Source of the DNA: a virus
Strand: one strand, 5' to 3'
DNA length: 27,780 nt
Virus record (IMG/VR): IMGVR_UViG_3300020185_003175
Coordinates: 1 to 27,780 of that record
A program made the translations under genes and the position numbers. Every line of letters starts with the position of its first letter. The first letter of the stretch is position 1. Of this stretch, positions 7,242 through 14,561 are shown piece by piece. Below the pieces are notes generated by a model. That model made no database searches, was not told the DNA's origin, and saw only the letters and a list, made by a program, of their open reading frames with translations.

Positions 7242-8273
7242 ATGCCAAGATTAAGTTTATGGAACAAAAATAAAGGAAACGATTACGACTTTATAGATAG
7301 AGTTGTAGCCGAGTCTGTCAACGCTGGTGGAACTGGAGTTTATGTACATAAGTATATAGGCACATACCAAGATGACACCACGCAAGGTCACGGAAACGAT
7401 GACGAGTTATATATCCAGGATGTTGTATTCCTTGAGAACAGAGACAGGAAATACGACACAGACATATACGAACTACGTGGTTCATACACCATAGCAGACC
7501 CCGATTTTGACTTAACCCAGTTTGGTTTATTTGTAAATAACGATTCGTTGTTTATGACTTTCCATATGAACACATGTGCTAACATGTTGGGCAGACGTTT
7601 AATGGCAGGAGATGTTTTAGAGTTACCACATTTAAGAGATGATTTATTATTAGGTGGTGGTGAAGCAGTTAATAGATTTTTTGTAGTAAGTGATGCTGGA
7701 CGACCAGCAGAAGGTTACGATCCTAGATGGTGGCCTCACTTGTGGAGAGTTAAACTTAAAAATATTACAGACAGTCCAGAATACAGAGATATTCTTGGTA
7801 CTGGTGAACAGGCTGATGACCTTAGAAATGTTCTAAGTACATACAGTACTGAAATAGCAATATCAGATAAAGTAATAGAACTAGCAAATGCTGAAGTACA
7901 ATACGATGCAGGATACTATGAGGGCGGTCATTTATATGTAGATGAAAACTCACAGGATAAACCGGGCGTGTACTTCCCAGGTGATGGTGCTCCGCCTAAT
8001 GGTATTTCAATAGTGGGCAGTGGCGATGCAATGCCACTTGACGCAAACGATGGAGAATACTACTTGAGAACAGACTTCACTCCAAACAGACTATTCAAGA
8101 AGCAAGGCAGTAGGTGGATTAAGATAAGCGATGACAACAAACGTGTCTGGAGTGCCGCCAATAAAATACTCACATCATTCGTTAATAATGATAATATAAC
8201 TACTAACACAGACGGAACTACTCAATCAGAAAAAACTAATATGAGTAAGGCTGTGAAACCTAAGGCAGATTAA
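7242..8273 (+). CDS. 14: T4-like gp14 neck protein
   Basis: This 343-aa protein begins PRLSLWNKNKGNDYDFIDRV, followed by a GGTGVYVHKYIG segment, an N-terminus I associate with gp14 neck proteins of T4-like marine phages. gp14 works with gp13 at the head-tail junction. It is longer than T4 gp14 (256 aa). The C-terminal part contains a short DGEYYLRTDFTPNRLFKKQG segment, a 'label plus value' type module common in marine phage structural proteins, followed by a Ser/Thr/Asn/Lys-rich tail. gp15 begins 1 nt after its stop, which matches the 14-15 order of T4. Transcription is expected from the late promoter at 7227. Confidence 0.8.
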   Translation: MPRLSLWNKNKGNDYDFIDRVVAESVNAGGTGVYVHKYIGTYQDDTTQGHGNDDELYIQDVVFLENRDRKYDTDIYELRGSYTIADPDFDLTQFGLFVNNDSLFMTFHMNTCANMLGRRLMAGDVLELPHLRDDLLLGGGEAVNRFFVVSDAGRPAEGYDPRWWPHLWRVKLKNITDSPEYRDILGTGEQADDLRNVLSTYSTEIAISDKVIELANAEVQYDAGYYEGGHLYVDENSQDKPGVYFPGDGAPPNGISIVGSGDAMPLDANDGEYYLRTDFTPNRLFKKQGSRWIKISDDNKRVWSAANKILTSFVNNDNITTNTDGTTQSEKTNMSKAVKPKAD

Positions 8274-8274
8274 T

Positions 8275-9672
8275 ATGGATTATTTCTATGACGCACAGTT
8301 AAGAAGATACTTACTACAGTTCATGAGAATATTCAGTGGCTTTCAGGTTGCAGAAGGTGTACGCAACGGAACCACAAATTACAATAAAGTACCTGTTAGA
8401 TATGCAGACATGCAACGTATGGTTGCACACATACTAACAAAAGGTTCAGAGAATATGGTTAACAGCACACCGTTTTTGTCTTGTAACGTTACAAGTTTAC
8501 TTGTTGCTAGAGATAGAACACAAGACCCAATGCTTGTTAGCAAAGTACAAGTTGCTGAAAGACAATTCGACACCGGTAGTGCAACATATGGTTCAGAACA
8601 ATTTCCAGGCAACTTGTATTCAACAGACAGATATATGCCTGTGCCTTACAACTTAACAATGAACGTTGATGTATGGAGTGGTAACACAGATCAAAAACTA
8701 CAATTACTAGAACAAATTTTAATTTTATTTAATCCTAGTATACAACTACAGCAAGGAGATAATCCGTTAGACTGGACAAGTTTATACGAAGTAGAGTTAA
8801 CAGACATACAGTGGAGTAACAGAAGTGTACCTGCAGGCGTTGACGAAACGATTGATGTTGCTACATTGACCTTTATACTTCCCATATGGCTAAGTCCGCC
8901 TGCGAAAGTTAAAAGACAAAAAATTATTAATACTATTATAACAAATATTTATGATACAGGTAGTATCGGTGATTTAGAATACGACGACGACCTATATGAC
9001 TTCTTTAGATCATTGGAGTCGGACTTTGAATTACATACAATATCGCCCAATAACTACGAAGTTGAACTTGTTGGTGCCGAGGCAAAGTTATACAAAGACG
9101 GTGGCAGTGCAGAAGCAAATTGGAACGACTTACTAGAAGTTCTGTCTCCACAAGGCTCAGGTACAGCAAATGCAAATATAAGCATAGACGATATACCGCT
9201 AACAACAGCAAGTACATTACAACTTAACATATCAAATAATGTAGACAACGAAACTACATTAATAACAGGCTTAGTATCTAGAAATAGTTTAGACTCGTCT
9301 AAACTAGTATTCAATCTAGACGTAGATACTTTACCTTCAACAACACTAACAGACGTAACAAGAATTGTTGATGCTTCTAAAAACTATCCAGGTGACGGTA
9401 CACTAGATGCTGTGGCTACTGGGCAACGTTATTTGCTCACATCTGAAATACAGGGAAATCAATGGGGCATTACGGCAAACACAAACGACATTATCGAATA
9501 TAACGGCACAGGATGGGTAATATCATTTAATGCTTCTACATCACTTAATCAAGAAAGTATTCAATATGTTAAAAACTTATACACAAACAAACAATACAAA
9601 TGGGAAAACGTCCAATGGACAAGCACATACGAAGGGAAGTACAACCCAGGGTTCTGGCGTCTAAACGTTTAG
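8275..9672 (+). CDS. 15: T4-like gp15 tail sheath stabiliser and completion protein
   Basis: The 465-aa protein starts DYFYDAQLRRYLLQFMRIFS, which aligns with the T4 gp15 N-terminus (YFYNSSFRRYATLMGDLFS). It continues with a VPVRYADMQRMVAHIL block matching the T4 VPITYASKEHFMMKL block, and LTFILPIWLSPPAKVKR near residue 200 matches the gp15 WSLTFEVNGWMYPP region. gp15 caps the tail tube and sheath and joins the tail to the neck. T4 gp15 is 272 aa; here about 190 extra C-terminal residues follow the core, including TNDIIEYNGTGWVISF, an adhesin-like or decoration-like module. The extra region may add a domain that projects from the neck (inference). Confidence 0.85.
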   Translation: MDYFYDAQLRRYLLQFMRIFSGFQVAEGVRNGTTNYNKVPVRYADMQRMVAHILTKGSENMVNSTPFLSCNVTSLLVARDRTQDPMLVSKVQVAERQFDTGSATYGSEQFPGNLYSTDRYMPVPYNLTMNVDVWSGNTDQKLQLLEQILILFNPSIQLQQGDNPLDWTSLYEVELTDIQWSNRSVPAGVDETIDVATLTFILPIWLSPPAKVKRQKIINTIITNIYDTGSIGDLEYDDDLYDFFRSLESDFELHTISPNNYEVELVGAEAKLYKDGGSAEANWNDLLEVLSPQGSGTANANISIDDIPLTTASTLQLNISNNVDNETTLITGLVSRNSLDSSKLVFNLDVDTLPSTTLTDVTRIVDASKNYPGDGTLDAVATGQRYLLTSEIQGNQWGITANTNDIIEYNGTGWVISFNASTSLNQESIQYVKNLYTNKQYKWENVQWTSTYEGKYNPGFWRLNV

Positions 9673-9704
9673 ACAGCGAAAGCATACTTACTAAACTTAA
9701 CCCT

Positions 9705-10151
9705 ATGACCAACTTATCAAGACACAACGGAGTAAGTGCCGCCGGTGTTTTGTTTCTATCAAAGTCTACTGGCAGGTGTTTATTCCAATTACGCAATTCA
9801 GATAAGAAAGGAAAACATACTTGGGGGTTTTGGGGTGGCATGATGGATCCAGGTGAGACTACATACGACACCATACAACGTGAACTTAACGAAGAAATAG
9901 GTATTATTCCAGAACTAAAAAAGTTAAATCCCATTGATGTATACCAAAGTAAAGATAAAAACTTTATGTACTATAGTTTTGTGTACTTAGTTGACGATGA
10001 GTTTATTCCAACACTTAACGATGAAAGCGCCGGGTATGCTTGGGTAGACATTGGACAGTGGCCTAAGCCTTTACACTTTGGTGCAAAAATTACACTAGCC
10101 AGAAACAAAGGCATTAATAAACTACATACTATCCTAAACCTCAATTCCTGA
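9705..10151 (+). CDS. Nudix hydrolase
   Basis: The Nudix box GX5EX7REUXEEXGU is complete: G-MMDPG-E-TTYDTIQ-RELNEEIGI, so Mg2+-dependent hydrolysis of a nucleoside diphosphate linked to another group is expected. The substrate cannot be told; nucleotide sanitation or NAD/ADP-ribose turnover are common phage uses. The frame is open back to ATG 9600, inside the 3' end of gp15. I prefer ATG 9705 (148 aa) because the fold starts just after it (GVSAAGVLFL) and the upstream 35 residues are encoded mostly by DNA that codes for gp15. Neither start has a good Shine-Dalgarno, so translation is probably coupled to gp15. Confidence 0.85.
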   Translation: MTNLSRHNGVSAAGVLFLSKSTGRCLFQLRNSDKKGKHTWGFWGGMMDPGETTYDTIQRELNEEIGIIPELKKLNPIDVYQSKDKNFMYYSFVYLVDDEFIPTLNDESAGYAWVDIGQWPKPLHFGAKITLARNKGINKLHTILNLNS

Positions 10152-10162
10152 TAAGTACTAGC

Positions 10163-10789
10163 ATGTCAAAAGATATTATAAATTTTGATTCTATACGTTT
10201 GACTACTGAACTTAATAAGTTTAAACTACACAAAACTATCCCAAACACATTTTTAGACGGAACGTTCTCGATACTAGATTTAAAGGAGAACTACAATGAT
10301 TTTTCTGCTAAACACAAAAAACTAGCAGATAGATTAATGAAAGTGTATGATGTAGAAATCAGAGATAGTGTAGACGGCTTAGAAAAAAGTATGTTAAACG
10401 AGTATAGAGGATTTGTTAAGAACCAACATTGTAGAGAAGAATGGTGGGTGTATCCTGCTGTGATGCAAAAATACAGAGTAAATATAAATCCTGTTAGAGC
10501 TGTGTATTACGAAACTAAAGAGATGATTAAAAAGTTTAACAGTCACAGTGTACATCACGGATGGTTATATGATATGATTACTGAGAACGAATGGCATCAA
10601 CGTGTAATGAAAGCGATACTGTCTGACAGGAAACGTGTAGATAAAATTATAAACTTCTATTTGCCACTGTACGAGTCTGCTGGCTTAGAATCTCCTATAG
10701 AGTTAAAACATTTGCAAACATTACGTTCTGATTTGCTTGACTATGCAAATTTATTTACTACTGTTAGGAATTGGTCTCCGGACGACTAA
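10163..10789 (+). CDS. hypothetical protein, 208 aa
   Basis: I do not recognise this protein. It is predicted to be mostly helical and soluble, without signal peptide or membrane segment. Aromatic and basic clusters (REEWWVYPAVMQKYR, HHGWLYDMITENEWHQR) stand out. It starts 11 nt after the Nudix gene on the gp14-gp15 transcript, so it may be a late structural or assembly protein, but that rests only on position. Its stop codon abuts the stop of the convergent cyclase gene with no intervening bases, and no terminator is visible between them. Confidence 0.75.
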   Translation: MSKDIINFDSIRLTTELNKFKLHKTIPNTFLDGTFSILDLKENYNDFSAKHKKLADRLMKVYDVEIRDSVDGLEKSMLNEYRGFVKNQHCREEWWVYPAVMQKYRVNINPVRAVYYETKEMIKKFNSHSVHHGWLYDMITENEWHQRVMKAILSDRKRVDKIINFYLPLYESAGLESPIELKHLQTLRSDLLDYANLFTTVRNWSPDD

Positions 10790-12847
10790 TTATTTACTTG
10801 TGGCTATAAAAACGCCATCCCAATCTTTAGGAAGTTTTTGTGTTTTTTGAAATTCACAACGTTCAATCCACATATCATAATAACCTTTCATCTTACCCTC
10901 AAAAGCATCATGTAGTTGTTCACATAATTTAATTGCTTTATCGAAGTTTTGTTTACGATATTGCATGTGCATATCTTCATGCATCTGTTTGGCTTTTGCA
11001 TACTTGCCTACTTTAACATCAAGTACAGTGTATATTTCAATGCCCACAGTCTTTCCTTTTACTGCTAGGTCATCTACTTTTAGATAAAAGAATTTATTCT
11101 TTGTGTGCTTGTAAGTGTCTCCTCCCACTAACAACAAGCACCCATATTCCTTACACTTACTTTCTATTCTTGCCGCAGTACTAACTGCGTCTCCGAGTAT
11201 GTCATATGAATGTCTGGCAGTGGAGCCCATCTCCCCAATATAACCGAGCCCAGTATTAATACCAGCACCCATACCAACTGGCGGTCTGCCTTCTTTAACA
11301 ATTTTATCATTGAATTCCTCTACTGCTCTAAGCATTAGTATTCCTGTTTTTACAGCACTTGCAGGATGATCTGGATCGTCCATTGGTGCATTATGTATGT
11401 GCATACTTGCATCGCCGATATACTTAATAACCATTCCGTCTGCATCAAGTATAGGCTGTGTAATGGCATCCATGTAGCCATTCATTATTTTTGTTAGTCC
11501 CTGAACATCATCACCAAAACTTTCTCCTAGTGGGGTGAAGCCACGCAAATCTGAGAAGCATATACTAACTTCTTTTTTCATACCTTGTTTAATTAGTTCT
11601 GGATTTTCTTGTAACATACGCACTACTGTAGGTGAGGCGTAACCGGCAAATTGTTTTTGTATTTCTGCTCGTAGTTTAAACTGTACCCAGAAGTTATTAA
11701 AACTTGCCTGTGTGAATATTAAGAATGTTGCTATTGCAGGAAATGTTGCATCAAATAAAACTAAGTTTGCTGTATAAGAATGTACACTATAATATACAAT
11801 TCCGCCTATAATAGTAACTGTAGTTACTAGTCCTGCCCATACGGGCAACTTATATATTGCTAGAGCAACTAATACCATGCTCAACAACGCACACAGAAGC
11901 TCGTACACAGCACTTAATTCATTCCTAGTAATGTTACTACCGTCTATAAAGTTTTGTAGCATATGAGCTTGTATAAACTGTGGGTAAACGTTGCCGCCCG
12001 GAGTGGGAACCGGATTAGCAACGCCTTCAGCACTTACTCCCACTATTACGAACTTTCCACCTAAGTCAGGTAGTTCACTCGCTGTTACATACTCGTGTTC
12101 TTCGAAAGTATTATTAAATCTTATGTAAGCAGAACCTCTAGCAGATGTAACAATCGGATCAAATGGAGGCACTGCAAATTCCTTTATACCTATTTCACTA
12201 GTCTTTAAAATATAACTAGGCTTACCTGTGTAAGCTCTTAACATCTCTATAGCAAAACTAGGATATATCTTTCCCTCTACTCCTATTGCTAGTGGGTAAG
12301 TTCTTGTTTGGTTATCTGGTTGAGGCTCTGTTGCTACTACCCCTATACCTGCGGCTACACTTTCTAGTGGCTCAATATTCGTTACGAGATTCGGCCATGT
12401 CAGCAAGTAATTGGTAGCGGGTACTGGGCCTATTGTTGCTGTACCAATGTGCGGACCTGAACTCCTTGTCCCTTTTCCAGATGGGGTCTGGGACAAAATT
12501 ATGCCGTTGTCCGACATCCAACTTTGTAAAACTGCGTCCCCGCCAAATCGGTCTTGCTCTGGAAACATGATCGTTAAACCAATCATTCCAGCGTTTTTGT
12601 TCCTCAGATCCGATATCAGTTGTGCTATGTTCTGTCTTGGCCATGCCCATTGTCCCCATGTGTCTAAACTTTTTTCGCCAATGTTTATTACTACAACTTC
12701 ATTACTGTGTTTCTTTTCGTCTAGTTGTTGTAATGCATCGAATGTTTGGCTACGCAAACTTTGTAATGGTGTAGGATCGGCAACTCGTAGTGTTGTCAGT
12801 AGTAATATAGATATTGCTACGGCCCAGCCGCTTAGTAACCATTTCAT
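10790..12847 (-). CDS. membrane CHASE2-domain class III adenylate cyclase
   Basis: The ATG start at 12847 gives 685 aa; a TTG 15 nt upstream is in frame but lies in the promoter motif. Order of parts: one membrane helix (residues 5-22), an extracytoplasmic CHASE2 sensor (about 25-305, with VVVINIGEKSL and WPRQNIAQLI typical of CHASE2), three membrane helices (about 312-382), and a cytoplasmic class III cyclase (about 425-600). The metal-binding aspartates are in FSDLRGFT (D433) and YIGDAS (D479). Lys475 in IKYIGDA and Asp549 in YDILGD are the pair that selects adenine, so ATP to cAMP is expected. The usual transition-state Asn in GDxVNxAAR is Ser here (GDAVSTAAR, S556) while the Arg (R560) is kept, so activity may be altered. 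Transcription is by its own late promoter at 12853. Confidence 0.9.
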   Translation of the reverse strand: MKWLLSGWAVAISILLLTTLRVADPTPLQSLRSQTFDALQQLDEKKHSNEVVVINIGEKSLDTWGQWAWPRQNIAQLISDLRNKNAGMIGLTIMFPEQDRFGGDAVLQSWMSDNGIILSQTPSGKGTRSSGPHIGTATIGPVPATNYLLTWPNLVTNIEPLESVAAGIGVVATEPQPDNQTRTYPLAIGVEGKIYPSFAIEMLRAYTGKPSYILKTSEIGIKEFAVPPFDPIVTSARGSAYIRFNNTFEEHEYVTASELPDLGGKFVIVGVSAEGVANPVPTPGGNVYPQFIQAHMLQNFIDGSNITRNELSAVYELLCALLSMVLVALAIYKLPVWAGLVTTVTIIGGIVYYSVHSYTANLVLFDATFPAIATFLIFTQASFNNFWVQFKLRAEIQKQFAGYASPTVVRMLQENPELIKQGMKKEVSICFSDLRGFTPLGESFGDDVQGLTKIMNGYMDAITQPILDADGMVIKYIGDASMHIHNAPMDDPDHPASAVKTGILMLRAVEEFNDKIVKEGRPPVGMGAGINTGLGYIGEMGSTARHSYDILGDAVSTAARIESKCKEYGCLLLVGGDTYKHTKNKFFYLKVDDLAVKGKTVGIEIYTVLDVKVGKYAKAKQMHEDMHMQYRKQNFDKAIKLCEQLHDAFEGKMKGYYDMWIERCEFQKTQKLPKDWDGVFIATSK

Positions 12848-12852
12848 TAATA

Positions 12853-12860
12853 TATTTATC
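12853..12860 (-). promoter_or_regulatory. T4-type late promoter motif GATAAATA for the cyclase
   Basis: GATAAATA on the minus strand, then TATTA, then ATG 12847, again exactly 5 nt and again with no Shine-Dalgarno. It directly follows the T-run of the upstream terminator, so the cyclase is an independent late transcription unit. Confidence 0.75.
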
Positions 12861-12888
12861 AAAAAAAAAGCACACCGTAGTGTGCTTT
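12861..12888 (-). terminator. rho-independent terminator of the curli-like operon
   Basis: On the minus strand GCACAC-TACG-GTGTGC forms a 6-bp stem closed by a UACG tetraloop (UNCG type), extended by AAA/TTT and followed by nine T. It lies 3 nt after the stop of the frameshift reading frame (12891) and ends the operon begun at 18696. Confidence 0.9.
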
Positions 12889-12890
12889 CT

Positions 12891-13285
12891 TTATTCGCAT
12901 TCCTTAGGGTTTTTTGAACAGTACTTCATGATACTTTTAACTAAAAATTTCATGTCTTGTTCTGAAATTTCTTCATCTGCCTTCCTAGACGATGAAGATG
13001 TTACTTTCCCTCAGGTTTTTCTTCTTTTTGCAATTCGTCGGTTTGTTTATCAATTTCTGTAGAAACAGTATCAATTACGCCTCCAGCCGCCGTAGCCGCT
13101 GTTGCTGTAATACTAGATACATCTGTTAAAACTGCTTGACTTACTGTCGAAACAGCATTAACGGATCCATCTACTACGCCTGTTGTAAACTCTTTACCGC
13201 CTTCAATAACTGCGCCAACTGATGCACATGAAGGTAAGAAAAGAACAAAACCGAGGAATGCTGTTATAGATAAAAATCTAGTCAT
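12891..13285 (-). CDS. small lipoprotein; zero-frame 94 aa (stop at 13001) or 131 aa by candidate -1 frameshift
   Basis: The zero-frame product (13285-13001, 94 aa) has a lipoprotein signal peptide ending LPSC, Cys20 being the lipid-bearing residue. The mature part is rich in Ala, Val, Ser and Thr (VGAVIEGGKEFTTGVVDGSV), resembling small outer-membrane lipoproteins, and has a charged tail. A strong Shine-Dalgarno AGGAGA lies 5 nt upstream. The zero frame ends GAG GGA AAG TAA. GGGAAAG is a classical -1 slippery heptamer; slipping there enters a frame of 37 more residues (VTSSSSRK through SKNPKECE) ending at TAA 12891. A perfect 8-bp hairpin follows 5 nt after the heptamer. The extension is acidic then basic with two Cys. 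Function is unknown; a spanin-like or curli-accessory lipoprotein is possible. Confidence 0.75.
12970..13010 (-). promoter_or_regulatory. candidate -1 programmed ribosomal frameshift signal
   Basis: Minus strand: slippery GGGAAAG (13010-13004) in zero frame G GGA AAG, directly followed by the TAA stop (13003-13001). After a 5-nt spacer (TAACA) comes the stem TCTTCATC (12998-12991), a 13-nt loop and GATGAAGA (12977-12970). The heptamer is the one I remember from the lambda G-GT frameshift. All three standard parts are present with usual spacing. Confidence 0.65.
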
Positions 13286-13330
13286 AACATTCTCCTGTTT
13301 AATGTAAAGTGAATATCTCTTTACAGTGTT

Positions 13331-13338
13331 TATTTATG
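13331..13338 (-). promoter_or_regulatory. T4-type late promoter motif CATAAATA for the lipoprotein
   Basis: CATAAATA on the minus strand, 45 nt before the lipoprotein ATG at 13285. Here the leader is long enough to hold the AGGAGA Shine-Dalgarno, in contrast to the genes whose promoter touches the ATG. It would give extra late expression of the last gene of the operon. Confidence 0.5.
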
Positions 13339-13372
13339 CAAAATCATCGGCGTAGTTCAATGATTTATGTTC

Positions 13373-13489
13373 TTAGATTAGAAGTAATCCTATTGCAAAA
13401 CCTATGTTTAAGCCTATAGAACAAACTAATATAAAATCCTTATTAAATGAGTAAGGTACTAGTTCTACTATTTCTCTATTGTGTGACAT
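13373..13489 (-). CDS. 38-aa membrane peptide
   Basis: A short reading frame starting at ATG 13489 with AGGAA 6 nt upstream, the Shine-Dalgarno overlapping the stop codon of the curlin-like gene (13497). The product starts MSHNREIVELVPYSFNKDF and ends in one hydrophobic helix (ILVCSIGLNIGFAIGLLLI). A single-pass inner-membrane peptide is likely. It may be a lysis-related or regulatory peptide. Support comes from the ribosome site and from filling the gap in a tightly packed operon. Confidence 0.6.
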   Translation of the reverse strand: MSHNREIVELVPYSFNKDFILVCSIGLNIGFAIGLLLI

Positions 13490-13496
13490 ATTATTC

Positions 13497-14561
13497 CTAG
13501 TTGCTTCCGTTCACTGTTATTGAACACCCTGCTGTGTTATAGCACACACCAGTGATACTGTAACTGCCTGCTGATGATGTCATATTTTGTTGTAAGTTAA
13601 GTGTGTAAGCACCAGTACCATATGTTAAATCAATCGCCGCTGTTGCGGCATTACCGCCTCGTTGAGTAACATCAACACTATGTCCGTCACCATCTAAAAC
13701 GACATCTGCCCATTTAACACCACCGTTACCTCGTTGATATAAATCCACAGTATTACTATCTCCGGCTATTTCTATAAAGCCATCGTGTCCTGCTTTGCCC
13801 ATTTGTATATGCTCTACACTATTACTGTCACCACTAATAATATTTACTAAATGGTGTCCTGCACCACCACTACTTCTGTTTGTGTCTGTTTGATAACTTG
13901 CTAATGTGTTATTATCTCCAGTAACTGTCCAGTATGCTTCGTGGTCGCCTACTTCATCAGAATCAGTTGTGCCGTCTGAATGTTTGCCTTGCCATATTCT
14001 GAGATCATTATTATCTGAACCTGAACCCATAATAGCAAAAATATAATTGTTATCCTGCCCGGCACCTTGGAAAGCATCGATACTATTATTAGTACCAGCA
14101 TTATTAAGTACTTCGAGGTAAGCATAATGATCATCGCCTGCTTGCCAAAGTTGTATTTCATTATTAGTGTGAAGGTTGGAGCCACCTGCTTCTAACCAAG
14201 CATAATTGTCATCACCCATTATCTCTGCTTTGAGTTGACCATAGTTACCATGGTTATCTAAAAATAATTTGTTGTTATCACCTTCTACATAGCCATCTGT
14301 TATTTGATTACTACCACTAGTCCACAAACCTAAAAGATTATTGTTGCCTCTTTGTTGTAGGCTTACTGTATTTGTAGCACCATTAAGATAGGCGTTACCT
14401 ATTGCATTGTTTAAAGAACCAACTTTATTTCCGTATCCTTCTTGTAATATATCTAGTGTTAGATTATCGCCTGTTTGGTCTATATAGACTTGGTTATCTT
14501 GTGCATATACTTGTTCTGTAAGTATACACATAGTAAGTATTAATAATATTTTTTTATTCAT
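13497..14561 (-). CDS. curlin-like secreted amyloid-repeat protein 2
   Basis: A 354-aa protein with a signal peptide (MNKKILLILTMCILTEQVYA, cleavage after YA). The mature part is rich in Asn, Gly, Asp and Gln and made of imperfect curlin-type repeats in which alternating hydrophobics are followed by DNN, GDNN or GNNN turns, for example IDQTGDNLTL, VSLQQRGNNN, VEGDNNKLFL, SGDSNSVEHIQMGKAG and AGDSNTVDLYQRGNGG. These match the S-x5-Q-x-G-x-x-N-x5-Q pattern of CsgA/CsgB units. Its start overlaps the FecR-domain stop by 8 nt. With CsgG and CsgF upstream it is a probable type VIII secretion substrate. A Cys pair near the C-terminus (VCYNTAGC) could form a disulfide. Longer than E. coli CsgA (151 aa). 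Confidence 0.85.
   Translation of the reverse strand: MNKKILLILTMCILTEQVYAQDNQVYIDQTGDNLTLDILQEGYGNKVGSLNNAIGNAYLNGATNTVSLQQRGNNNLLGLWTSGSNQITDGYVEGDNNKLFLDNHGNYGQLKAEIMGDDNYAWLEAGGSNLHTNNEIQLWQAGDDHYAYLEVLNNAGTNNSIDAFQGAGQDNNYIFAIMGSGSDNNDLRIWQGKHSDGTTDSDEVGDHEAYWTVTGDNNTLASYQTDTNRSSGGAGHHLVNIISGDSNSVEHIQMGKAGHDGFIEIAGDSNTVDLYQRGNGGVKWADVVLDGDGHSVDVTQRGGNAATAAIDLTYGTGAYTLNLQQNMTSSAGSYSITGVCYNTAGCSITVNGSN

Noticed and set aside
9600-9704. Upstream 35-codon extension of the Nudix gene to ATG 9600
   Set aside because: Most of it lies within the gp15 coding end, it has no ribosome site, and the Nudix fold begins only after ATG 9705; kept as an alternative start.
12372-12659. 95-aa minus-strand frame inside the cyclase gene
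   Set aside because: Same strand but another frame; the cyclase frame has clear CHASE2 motifs here, and this frame has no ribosome site or recognisable protein features.
12411-12917. 168-aa plus-strand frame opposite the cyclase start
   Set aside because: It covers the cyclase N-terminus, the late promoter and the terminator on the other strand and looks like a shadow of coding sequence.
12922-12942. Separate tiny gene starting at ATG 12953 or so in the -1 frame after the lipoprotein
   Set aside because: No ribosome site precedes it and the coding-like frame extends upstream to the slippery heptamer, which the frameshift model explains better.
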